From assembly GCF_014356525.2 (NCBI RefSeq), contig NC_052509.1, positions 33,751,852-33,815,851 on the forward strand: 64,000 nt of DNA, read 5' to 3'. Positions 35,248 through 43,741 of this stretch are shown one piece after another (position 1 is the first letter of the stretch; every line of letters begins with the position of its first letter). The translations under genes and the position numbers were made by a program. Source of the DNA: Nilaparvata lugens. Lineage: Eukaryota; Arthropoda; Insecta; Hemiptera; Delphacidae. The notes below the pieces were generated by a model. That model did not search any database. It worked only from the letters and a program-made list of their open reading frames with translations, and was not told the origin of the DNA.

Positions 35248-37671
35248 TTACAATCTAACTAAATTTTCACAATTTTCCACTCCAATATCAACCAACCAGG
35301 AAAATAAACTTTTCTTGAACCTGTGTCTATTGAATTCTTCCCTAATGTAACTTGGTATTGAATTATAAATTTTTGGTCCCAAATATGTGTAGTTTCTTTG
35401 CCCAAATGTAGTGTTCATCCTTGGTACTATTGAATACGTATTTCTCTGCCTTGTTTGATGGTTATGATCTGCCAGTCTTATGTGTTCGTTGTTTCTCCTC
35501 ATTCGCGTGATGATAGCCTGGATGTAGAGTTGTCTTACACTCAGTACTTTACTGTCCTTGAAAAGAATGTTCGTGGGGAATTGATTCTCCTTGAAGCCTA
35601 TTATTTTTAGTATTCGTTTTTGAAGTTTATAGAGAGGTTCAACATGTGTAAAATTCGTAGCTCCCCAGATAATTATGACGTATCTTAAAATTGATTGCAC
35701 TAAAGAAAAATAAACAGTTTTTAATGTCTCATAGTTGAGGATTTTACGGAGTTGATAGAATTTGTAGAGAAGCTTCCTGATCCGGGTAATTGATAGATTA
35801 ATGTGCTTGTCCCATTTGAATTTGTTGTCCACTATTGTTCCTAAATATTTTATTTCATTGACTTGTTGAATTGAAGGGCAATCACACGGGTTGTTGGTGC
35901 TTCCACAGTGATGCAGGATTATTGAAGAATCCGGTGGTCTCGTCCGTTCTGTCAGAGAAAAGGCTAAAAATTTCGTTTTTGTTGCATTTACTGTAAGCAA
36001 ATTTTCTCTTAACCATTTATCGACTTTGATCAATTCTTCCTGTGCCAGATTAAAAACTTCCTCCCAGGTGTTTCCTTCAAATAGTATACACGTATCATCA
36101 GCAAAAGCTATTACTCTTCCTCTTATCTTAATTGAACATAGCTCATTTGCATATGCCAAATACAGAATTGGCCCAAGAACTGTTCCTTGGGGAATCCCAA
36201 ACTTCATCGTTTCCTCTGAACTGAGATGTTCTTCAACTTTGACTTTTTGACGCCGGTCACAGAGGTATGATCTAAACCATGCTAGAGGAACTCCTCTAAT
36301 TCCCATGGCTTCTAATTTCTTCAGCAGCAAACTGTGATTAACAGTGTCAAAAGCTTTTGCTAGGTCCAGGAACACTGCTGCACATTTTTTGTTATTTTCT
36401 AGCTTATCTGTGACAAAATTTGACAATTCTAATACCGCATCTTCTGTACTCCTCCCCTCACGAAAACCAAATTGATTCCTAGATAGTAAGTTGTTTTTTT
36501 CCATGTAATTCACAAGACGTTTCTTTACCAGTTTTTCCAAAATCTTAGAAATATTGCTTATAAGTGAAATAGGCCTGTAATTGGTGGCATTTGTTTTGTC
36601 GCCTCCTTTATGTAATGGTCTAACACATGTCTCTTTCATAGCTTTTGGAAAAATTCCTTTTGACAGACTTAAATTAAATATGTGAATTAATGGTTTTACA
36701 ATTACATTTTTTATCGACTTCAATGTTCTATTATTGATTCCATCAAGTCCTGGAGCACTGTCATTTCGCAAACTACTAATAGCTTCAAGAAGCTCATCTT
36801 CAGTTACTGGGTGAAAGTAGATGGAGTGTAGAGTTCTTGTAACAGGTTTATATTGGGATATGATTTGGTCTAGTGGTTTTCTTAAGGAATCTATTATTGT
36901 CTCCGCCATTTCTTCACCTACATTTGTGAAAAAGTTATTCATGTGGTTGAGCACAGTTTCTGGATTTTCCTTTAGATTGAAAATCCTATCATCTATTTTA
37001 ATAGCATTCAATTTCATTTTTGTTTTTGATTTAGAGTCAGTAGCATCTTTGATTACTTTCCACATTTTTTTATTATCCTTTCCAGCTTCATACAATTTCT
37101 CTCTATAGTATTGGTCCTTTGTTTCATGAATTAAAGCTGTGAGTGTATTCCTATACCGACGATAGAAGTTGGTTAAGTTAATGTTGTTTGGGTCTTCCTT
37201 TCTTCTTTTGTTGAGTAGATTTCTGGTTCTTATTGCTGCTACTATACCTCTGGTGATCCATGGTTTGATGGGTTTGTACTTCTTCTGCCGCTGATGCTGC
37301 TTGATATTATTTTGTATATGTTGTCTCAGAGTTGATAAGAAGGTGTCATAAGATGTATCTGGATTATTATCTTCTAAAACATGAATCCACTCCTCATTCA
37401 GTAGTTCATTCTTCAAGCTATTAATGTCTATTTTCTCGTTTATTTCATGTGTTCCAGTTTCATTTGCACTATTTCTCGAAATATGTTGCACTCCTAGAAT
37501 TGTGGTGAAGTGGTCAGTTATTGTTGATTCATAAATGATTGGAAAAAGATTATCTCTGGAGTTGGTAGCAATGTGATCTATGCAAGAAGCAGTTTCTGTT
37601 GTAGTTCTGGTTGCTTGCTTAATGCAGAGTCTGAGCCCATGCTCGCTTAGAAGATCGCAGTAGTCATTCAA
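35248..37671 (-). CDS. LINE reverse transcriptase with endonuclease C-terminus
   Basis: An 807-codon frame. The first ~55 residues complete the apurinic-type endonuclease (SCIDHI at 29-34, TDH at 52-54). A linker of ~230 residues precedes the reverse transcriptase: SAPGLDG at 305-311, NYRPISL at 364-370, motif A FLDLAKAFD at 434-442, PQGTVLGP at 494-501, and the catalytic FADD at 523-526. A thumb and tail region runs to residue 807 with GPKIYNSIP and FKKSLFSWL. The protein would copy the element RNA at nicked target DNA. All catalytic acidic residues are present. The listed first codon is a TTG: the frame continues upstream without an ATG and belongs in frame-shifted continuity with the endonuclease ORF, from which it is separated by an apparent one-base loss near 37688-37690. 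No RNase H or C-terminal zinc finger seen. Confidence 0.93.
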   Translation of the reverse strand: MNDYCDLLSEHGLRLCIKQATRTTTETASCIDHIATNSRDNLFPIIYESTITDHFTTILGVQHISRNSANETGTHEINEKIDINSLKNELLNEEWIHVLEDNNPDTSYDTFLSTLRQHIQNNIKQHQRQKKYKPIKPWITRGIVAAIRTRNLLNKRRKEDPNNINLTNFYRRYRNTLTALIHETKDQYYREKLYEAGKDNKKMWKVIKDATDSKSKTKMKLNAIKIDDRIFNLKENPETVLNHMNNFFTNVGEEMAETIIDSLRKPLDQIISQYKPVTRTLHSIYFHPVTEDELLEAISSLRNDSAPGLDGINNRTLKSIKNVIVKPLIHIFNLSLSKGIFPKAMKETCVRPLHKGGDKTNATNYRPISLISNISKILEKLVKKRLVNYMEKNNLLSRNQFGFREGRSTEDAVLELSNFVTDKLENNKKCAAVFLDLAKAFDTVNHSLLLKKLEAMGIRGVPLAWFRSYLCDRRQKVKVEEHLSSEETMKFGIPQGTVLGPILYLAYANELCSIKIRGRVIAFADDTCILFEGNTWEEVFNLAQEELIKVDKWLRENLLTVNATKTKFLAFSLTERTRPPDSSIILHHCGSTNNPCDCPSIQQVNEIKYLGTIVDNKFKWDKHINLSITRIRKLLYKFYQLRKILNYETLKTVYFSLVQSILRYVIIIWGATNFTHVEPLYKLQKRILKIIGFKENQFPTNILFKDSKVLSVRQLYIQAIITRMRRNNEHIRLADHNHQTRQRNTYSIVPRMNTTFGQRNYTYLGPKIYNSIPSYIREEFNRHRFKKSLFSWLVDIGVENCENLVRL

Positions 37672-38243
37672 TTGATGATGTGGACGATTTGAAGGGTGTT
37701 AATATTCATGTCTCCGGCACATATGACTTGTTGCCCTCTTAATTCATTCAGGATCGATTCTAAGTCACTCAGGAAATCTGTAATATCATTGAAGGACGGT
37801 GATCTGTATATTGCAAGGATGTTCCACTTTTTGTCTGCTGCATCCAACCGAATATGTAGGACATTTGCCTGGTTAATATGTAGCTCAACACATTGTACAT
37901 TTATACTATCTTTAACATAAACAACTACACCATCATTTTGTAATGGGTTGTTTATGGTGGAAAATACATCATATCCTCGAATGGACTGGAGTACAAATTC
38001 AGTCCTAATCCAGCATTCGGTTAGAATAATAACATCAAAAGAAAAATTAATGTCGCACAATTGAATCATCAGCTCATCAAAATTTCTTCTGATACTCCTT
38101 ATATTGAGACAGAAGATGCTCAAATCACAAGAACTCAATGCTGCACAAAGTTGTTGACTGTTGTTGATCACTTCATCGTTTATTTCTTCAAAATAATCAA
38201 GATCCTCGAAGCTGAGCAAATTTGATAAGTTGTTGTTACTCAT
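37668..38243 (-). CDS. LINE apurinic-type endonuclease (N-terminal part)
   Basis: 191 codons from an ATG at 38243. After a ~40-residue leader it shows the exonuclease-endonuclease-phosphatase fold motifs in order: LNIRS (46-50), TECW with the catalytic Glu (75-78), YRSPS (146-150) and GDMNIN (177-182). The remaining motifs (SCIDHI, TDH) lie in the next frame, so the enzyme is split by a frame change at an A-run (37688-37690) and this frame stops nine codons later. The family nicks target DNA to start reverse transcription. The start codon overlaps the helicase stop in ATGAGTAA, an 8-nt overlap, which suggests termination-reinitiation translation as proposed for other insect LINEs. Alternatively, the helicase and endonuclease were once one reading frame. 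Confidence 0.9.
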   Translation of the reverse strand: MSNNNLSNLLSFEDLDYFEEINDEVINNSQQLCAALSSCDLSIFCLNIRSIRRNFDELMIQLCDINFSFDVIILTECWIRTEFVLQSIRGYDVFSTINNPLQNDGVVVYVKDSINVQCVELHINQANVLHIRLDAADKKWNILAIYRSPSFNDITDFLSDLESILNELRGQQVICAGDMNINTLQIVHIIN

Positions 38244-40170
38244 TATTTAAACTCTCATTAATCCCTTCCATGTTTCTTTCATTCCAGCTTAAGAGAAACT
38301 CTTCACTAACATCCTTTAGTTTTCGAATTAGGGTCAGCACTAAATCTTCTTGCCCTGTTGTGATATATCTGAAGGTTTGTGTGTGTCTGCTCATTGCTAC
38401 TATTACATGTTGTGTGCTGTTATATATTCCAAGTTGTTTTTTATTGTTCCTTATCAGAACTACATTCTTGTGAGTTAAGCCCTGTGCTTCATGAATTGTA
38501 TGGACTTTAATTGAAGGGTGAAGTTTTGATTGCAGCTCTTCTAGCACTGTTTTCTTCTCGAGCTGAGTGAATGTAAGAATCAGAGTGTTAGGTTCAAGTG
38601 GTCCAAGTTCTCCATTTGTTATTGGAGGTCTGACGGATAACAGGACCTCATTTTTCGTACCAATGTCCTGGTAGTAGCTGGAAAGGATGTAGCAGACGTC
38701 TATTGGACACCTTCTAGTTACTGTTTGATGGATTCTCTTCTCACAGAGAGATGAAATGTGTGACCATTCAGCTGTTAATTTACTTCTCTCTATGTAAGGT
38801 ATTTGGTTTGAATCTCCTAGCAGAATAATCTCAGAAGCACCAGCGAGAGATGAGACAAATCCCACGAAACCTGCATGCATTAATACTGCTTCATCTATGA
38901 AAACACGTTTGTACTGCTTTTTTGATCCGTTTATTATAAAAGATGAAACTGTTCTATAATCCTGTTTAATTATTCTTTCATATTTATTTTTGTGAATTCT
39001 ATTCACCTCTTGCCTAATTTCATTTATTCCAGCTCTTGTCTGACACAAAATGAGATCTTTACCTGGTGTATGTTGCTGAAGGATAAAGTGAGTTTTACCA
39101 CACCCTGGAACTCCATCCATCCAAGTTATTTTTGGCATCTTACAATTTGTGATGTCAACTTTTAGAATATTCTTCAGTAGCTCAGCATTCAGCATGATTT
39201 GGGTGTCTCTACTGACTAGAATATACTTTTCCTTAGTTAAGAATGACTTTGTTGTTTCATTGTAGGGTACGTATTTTCCTTCATTTTCAAAACAGAAGCC
39301 CATTCGATATGTAGTGGATGTCGGCCACAGGAAAGTCTTAAGTCGATTGTCGTAGATGTTCATCTCGTTTCGCCTTATCTCTTGAATACATGCTGCTGAA
39401 GAAGAGATATTACTATTCAGTGATGATAGTACTCCCCTATATAAATCCGCATTCAGAACATCATACTGTTGAATAAAGTTCCTGAGTTCTATCATACTGT
39501 TCAAATAAGCATAAAGAATAGAATCATACGGTAGGTATCCTTTTGGACAATCTTCAGAGCCATCGTTTTCATGTGGTATATCCAAGAACTTTAGATTGTT
39601 TATTCCTCTGTAATAGAATACATAATTCAGGTTTTTAGTTTTAATTACTAAACTTAAAATGTCCAAGCATGTAAACTCGGAGTCAATATCAAAAGAATCT
39701 ATTCCAATCGTAATGTTGTATTTATTTATCGATGCATATTCGTCTATTACCAGTAAGAGGTCACGGATACCTAATTGAGCCTCATTGTTATTATTTTGCG
39801 CTAATATCAATGTCAATGAATTTTTAACAAGATGAAAACGAATTGAGCTATTATTTACGTTCCGTAAATAAACAGTAGGTAAGCTATTGTATTCATCTTG
39901 ACTCAGCGTTTTCTTCTTGATTGAATGTGCAACGCCTTCTGAAATACGTAAACTATTTTTATTCCAGCGAGCTAATGATAAATTAAAATCTGTATATTGA
40001 CCAAAGCTGAAAATCAAAGACGTCCTACTTTTCGCTGACTGTTTTATTAATTCTGTTTTTTTAATAGATGATAGGAAATCTTGAATATCTATTTTTATAT
40101 TTGATGCTGTGAATTTATTTGATGATTTTGAGCTGGAAATTCTATTTTTAATCTTTTTAAGCACTTCCAT
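38236..40170 (-). CDS. Virus-like superfamily-1 RNA helicase cistron
   Basis: 644 codons from the ATG at 40170 (the frame opens 15 nt earlier at a TTG). Residues ~345-615 hold a complete helicase of the alphavirus-like (Viral_helicase1) type: motif I GVPGCGKT (353-360), motif II VFIDEA (423-428), motif III LLGDSNQIPY (450-459), RRCP (486-489), motif V VHTIHEAQGLT (556-566), motif VI VIVAMSRHT (589-597). Such helicases unwind RNA in replication complexes of plus-strand RNA viruses of plants and arthropods. All ATP-binding residues appear intact. The N-terminal ~300 residues are not recognised: no methyltransferase motif is seen and composition is Asn/Ser/Leu-rich. It sits between zinc-knuckle ORF1 and endonuclease, overlapping both, so it looks like part of the LINE. 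Origin by capture from a virus is inference; a role in unwinding the element RNA or its RNA-DNA hybrid is a guess. Confidence 0.93.
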   Translation of the reverse strand: MEVLKKIKNRISSSKSSNKFTASNIKIDIQDFLSSIKKTELIKQSAKSRTSLIFSFGQYTDFNLSLARWNKNSLRISEGVAHSIKKKTLSQDEYNSLPTVYLRNVNNSSIRFHLVKNSLTLILAQNNNNEAQLGIRDLLLVIDEYASINKYNITIGIDSFDIDSEFTCLDILSLVIKTKNLNYVFYYRGINNLKFLDIPHENDGSEDCPKGYLPYDSILYAYLNSMIELRNFIQQYDVLNADLYRGVLSSLNSNISSSAACIQEIRRNEMNIYDNRLKTFLWPTSTTYRMGFCFENEGKYVPYNETTKSFLTKEKYILVSRDTQIMLNAELLKNILKVDITNCKMPKITWMDGVPGCGKTHFILQQHTPGKDLILCQTRAGINEIRQEVNRIHKNKYERIIKQDYRTVSSFIINGSKKQYKRVFIDEAVLMHAGFVGFVSSLAGASEIILLGDSNQIPYIERSKLTAEWSHISSLCEKRIHQTVTRRCPIDVCYILSSYYQDIGTKNEVLLSVRPPITNGELGPLEPNTLILTFTQLEKKTVLEELQSKLHPSIKVHTIHEAQGLTHKNVVLIRNNKKQLGIYNSTQHVIVAMSRHTQTFRYITTGQEDLVLTLIRKLKDVSEEFLLSWNERNMEGINESLNNE

Positions 40171-40735
40171 AATTTGTTCGATCAATTGATTGTTGCAATG
40201 CTTTCACATAGCTGGGACACTTTAGATAGTTTACTTTGTGGTCTGAGGGTTTATCAGCTCTTTTGCAGTTAAAACATACTGGAGGTTTATCGATTGAAGG
40301 GCAGGTTTTGATGTTGTGTCCTGTGATGGAGCAATGACCACAGATATCTTCTTCCTTTTTACAATGTTTTGTGATGTGCCCATAGACTTGACATTTATAG
40401 CACCTTTGCACTGCATGGTAATCATTAACTCTACATGATGTCATATCTATAAATATTTTTTTCTTATTAATTATTGCTTTCCTAATTTCGGGTTCACATT
40501 CTACTACCCAATGCACGGAATCCTTGTTTTTCGGCCCTAATTTGAATGATGGCTTGCAACCTTCTTCAAATTTTTGTTTTTCTATTCCTGAATTGACAAA
40601 ATTTTTGTTATATATTTCTTCAGTTACCTCTTTGTTAGTGAGATCAGATGGAACATCATAAACAATTATCCTGGGTTTTTTATTTTGGGGCTCAGTTATC
40701 TTGATTTGATCATTATTTACAGCTTTATTCTTCAA
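40157..40735 (-). CDS. LINE ORF1 C-terminal part, three zinc knuckles
   Basis: A 192-codon stretch of ORF1. Residues ~20-105 look like an RNA-binding fold typical of arthropod LINE ORF1 proteins (PRIIVYDVPSDLT at the start, VVECEPEIRKAI, then IDMTSCRVNDY). Next come three CCHC-type knuckles: C112-C115-H120-C125, C132-C135-H140-C145, and a longer one C154-C157-H166-C173. Such proteins coat the element RNA and form cytoplasmic particles. The frame is open upstream past 40735 to about 40812 without a stop, so the true N-terminus lies in the neighbouring upstream frame. The 3' end overlaps the helicase ATG by 14 nt. Confidence 0.88.
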   Translation of the reverse strand: MKNKAVNNDQIKITEPQNKKPRIIVYDVPSDLTNKEVTEEIYNKNFVNSGIEKQKFEEGCKPSFKLGPKNKDSVHWVVECEPEIRKAIINKKKIFIDMTSCRVNDYHAVQRCYKCQVYGHITKHCKKEEDICGHCSITGHNIKTCPSIDKPPVCFNCKRADKPSDHKVNYLKCPSYVKALQQSIDRTNYGSA

Positions 40736-40806
40736 TAATTTCTTTTTGTCCTCTAGAGAATCCAGAACAATGAGTAAACCTCCTCCTCTAACGGGTACTG
40801 TCTTTT

Positions 40807-41421
40807 TTATTTTAATGTTATCCTTTCTCGCGATGTTGGTTTCCAGTGTTCCTTTTTTTCACTGTCTTGTTTCCCATTACCGGTGGAATTTGAGGGTTTA
40901 ATTAAGACTACCTGTTCTTTTGGAAGGATTTTCCTGACTTGATTATTGGACTGGGGATCGCTTGAAGTAGCTTTTTTCGGTAGTTGTATCATGTCTGCGT
41001 AAGTAATAGGCCTGTCTTTATTTTTAATTTCCTGAACAGATTTGCTTATGTCCTGTAATGAGTCATGAATTTTCGGATGCCCTAAAGAATCACTTATTTG
41101 GCTAATAGTAACTGCTCTCGTTTCTACTTTCACGATTACCAATGCTAATTTTTGAACTAATTCTAAGAAATTATCATATTCGGCTCTGGAAACCTTGTTT
41201 TTTTTAAATTCTGACGAAGCCCATTCCTTGAATTCCGAAGAGATACTCTTCATGTTCATTATGTCTGTGTTGAATTCACTCAGCAATAATTGTTCAACAG
41301 TTTCCATTTTACCTGGTTGTTCTCGTACTTTGAGTCCTTGGTTCCCTGGAAAGTTATCCTCTTCTTCCTCCTCCTCGAATTGCGGGATCAGTCCATCCGG
41401 TGGTTTGGTTGGTGACCTCAT
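40807..41421 (-). CDS. LINE ORF1 N-terminal part
   Basis: 204 codons from an ATG at 41421. It begins with a Pro-rich lead and a run of Glu/Asp (residues 16-22), followed by Leu/Glu/Lys-rich segments of coiled-coil character (residues ~40-140) and a Ser/Lys-rich end. Such regions multimerise LINE ORF1 proteins. The frame stops at 40807-40809 inside an A-rich stretch. The -1 frame continues directly into the zinc-knuckle part, so ORF1 is split by a one-base change or a recoding site there. This is the first coding unit of the element; the 5' UTR above it was not delimited. Confidence 0.75.
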   Translation of the reverse strand: MRSPTKPPDGLIPQFEEEEEEDNFPGNQGLKVREQPGKMETVEQLLLSEFNTDIMNMKSISSEFKEWASSEFKKNKVSRAEYDNFLELVQKLALVIVKVETRAVTISQISDSLGHPKIHDSLQDISKSVQEIKNKDRPITYADMIQLPKKATSSDPQSNNQVRKILPKEQVVLIKPSNSTGNGKQDSEKKEHWKPTSRERITLK

Positions 41422-42119
41422 CTATCCGACGACGATGACGTATGAAGATAGCTGCTGTATGGTTATGTTCCAGTGACCCACTTATTGATGAACGATGATT
41501 GTTTTGAAAACTATCACTACGGTGAAACTAAACTACTAAGATGTTTACTCTACGAGCGCTACTGTAAGACTGATGAATTTAAGAATTTATGAATTTAAGA
41601 TGAATTTAATGTTTTCATAGTTTGTGATTGTCAATAGATGGTCCAGGAAATATGCAATTTACGATGAGTTACACAGAATTCCATATTCTTTCCATCTTCC
41701 ATATTAGGATTAATATAAGCTAAGCTAAATTTAAAAAAAAATGTAAATTAGTCTGTCATTCGTCAGTAATTAATGAATGCATTATGAACAACTCTCTTTC
41801 ATAAGGTGAATAATTTTCTTCCAACATTCTCCAGTTTCTCAATGATAGGGAGGTGATAATTATTATTTGTATAGGTCTTCTAAGGAACGATTATCTATAG
41901 CTGGTAACAATCAAATACACTAACTTCAACTCCATACTACCGTTTTAATACCAGGGGCTTGTTTCATAAAAATCTAGAAGACACTAACTTAATGCAGGAA
42001 CAGCTGATTTAAACGCCTGTATTGAGCATTTAATAGGAGTGATGCTTATAAGAATTAACTTTATTTATTACCAAAGTTTAAATTTAATAAGTAATGAACC
42101 TAACTCAGTGAAGTCGCTC
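41422..42119. other. LINE 5' UTR and flank, boundary unknown
   Basis: Holds the unlocalised 5' end of the LINE. GAATTTAAGAATTTATGAATTTAAGATGAATTT (41575-41609) is a short internally repeated stretch. GGGGCTTGTTTCATAAA near 41954 is a phrase of repeat type. No gene. Confidence 0.4.
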
Positions 42120-43110
42120 TATGACATGAGTTAGTAATTTAAATATCCCCATTGAAGAGGACAACAGCAGCCCACCAGAAAGGCATAGGACACACGAGGC
42201 AAATCCATGCCACATCTTTAAATTTGTGAAAAATCTACGCACATGAGTTACTGAAATATATAATTTCTTGGGAGGGCCCTCAGTGCAACGAATTAATAGA
42301 AATTTCACGAAGCTAGCTTGTCGAATGTTTTACTTAAAAATCAAGCTTGATTTAAACATAAATGCGCAAGTATTATAAATAAGGTAAAAGTCCCATTAAG
42401 ATAAAGATGAGAATTGAATGTTAAATTATATATCACTATTTGAAATATTAAATATGCTCATTAAATGTATATTAATATCAGTATTAGTATAATAAGAATT
42501 ATAGAAACTCAAAGTTCATAAGATAAATTATTTATCTAAATTCCACTGACAGCCGAACTTATACCCTGATATTTAATATTTAAAGTATCTAATATTATTG
42601 GAATATTGAATCATATAATTCTAATTCGATAAGCAGAAGCAAGTCGAATGATTGAGCTACAGAAATTTTTAATGTATGCTGATATAAAAATCATGAAATT
42701 TATTAGTTGATGCTATTAAGCAGAATAAGAGTTTTAGTTGAGCCATCGGTGATATTTTTCTTGTATATTTTCTCATATTATGTTTGCATTTATTGTTTCA
42801 TATTTTATTTTTTGCTCGTTGATTTCATTGTAATTAAATATTTACATATGAATGGTGTATATATTATAGATTGAATGGTGTATCTTTCATTTTTAATCCT
42901 GTCTTCATGCATGACCAATCTTGTACTAGTATTTTTATTTATTATAATTGATAAATTAATAGAACTACCAACCAACTATATTCTTCATTGAATAAGTTGG
43001 ATAAATCAGCGATATACAGTGTCGATCATTAAATCTTCAGAAATAATACGTTCTCAAGATTTATTTAAATGGTTCAACCCAATCACTGAAATCAAATTGG
43101 CTGAAATACA
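42120..43110 (+). mobile_element. Unclassified dispersed repeat, copy D
   Basis: Collinear diverged copy of 15710-16700 (see the shared blocks given there: GAGGGCCCTCAGTGC, GAAGCTAGCTTGTCG, GACCAATCTTGT, CAGCGATATACAG, AATAATACGTTCTC). No terminal repeat or coding. It starts within ~700 bp upstream of the LINE 5' side. Confidence 0.6.
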
Positions 43111-43151
43111 GGGTTTTTGTTGCAGACGAATCGAATAAAGTATTGATTGTA

Positions 43152-43171
43152 TCATCATCATCATCGTCATG
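43152..43171. repeat. (CAT)n tract
   Basis: Seven near-perfect triplets followed by TGAATTCCGC. Confidence 0.7.
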
Positions 43172-43589
43172 AATTCCGCATTGATTGTATGGCCTCACAA
43201 AACCTAGCATCAGGTAAGCATTCTTATTGAGTTTGCAATCATTTCACTATAACTATATTCTTCCTATTTTTTTTTCATTTTTTGCTCTCTACCACTTGAC
43301 TGACACAAAACATGACAAACAAATTTGGAACTGGTTGCCCGATTAGAGACGTTTGTGCAGGGAATCACATCCTCCCTTTACCATCGACATTTAATTGATT
43401 AATTAAGCAACATAAACGTTAATTAGAGGATTGTTGAGATGGATATAACAAATGGCCGGCACACGATACGTTACATACACCCTCTTCTGAGCCCGGGCCA
43501 CAATCGACATGTTAATGAGATGCTTGGGTTCGGTATCCTTCTAAATTCATTTTTTATCCTCTCATCTTCTTATTATTTTTCTACTATCT

Positions 43590-43661
43590 CTTCTTCTTCT
43601 CTTCTTCTTCTTCTTCTTCTTCTTCTTCTTCTTCTTCTTCTTCTTCTTCTTCTTCTTCTTT
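43590..43661. repeat. (CTT)n microsatellite
   Basis: About 23 CTT/AAG triplets with one phase slip; explains the Leu run in the plus-strand frame here. Confidence 0.95.
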
Positions 43662-43741
43662 ATCATCTTACTATCACTACATTCTTACTCTTCACTCATT
43701 ATGATGATCAGCTCGAGTAGGTCTATGTCCTTTTGTCGATA

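Larger units (their letters stand above)
34724..41421 (-). mobile_element. Helicase-bearing non-LTR retrotransposon (LINE)
   Basis: A ~6.7-kb minus-strand unit with five consecutive open frames and a 3' UTR ending in AATAAA plus a hexamer tail. Order 5' to 3': ORF1 N-part (41421-40807), ORF1 C-part with zinc knuckles (40735-40157), SF1 helicase protein (40170-38236), endonuclease (38243-37668), endonuclease end plus reverse transcriptase (37671-35248). The last two form the usual endonuclease-RT protein of apurinic-endonuclease LINEs, resembling the Jockey/CR1-like part of the group; no RNase H domain is seen. Tight overlaps (14 and 8 nt) bind the helicase to both neighbours. The 5' end lies somewhere above 41421. 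Two frame breaks make this copy probably inactive. No target duplication was found. Confidence 0.9.

Noticed and set aside
36026..38473. Plus-strand frames of 74-95 codons opposite the LINE ORFs
   Set aside because: They are antisense shadows of the reverse transcriptase, endonuclease and helicase frames.
35248..41421. Possibility that the helicase is an independent endogenous viral insertion between two LINE genes
   Set aside because: Its start and stop overlap both neighbouring LINE ORFs on the same strand, with no insertion marks; an integral cistron is simpler, though other copies are needed to prove it.
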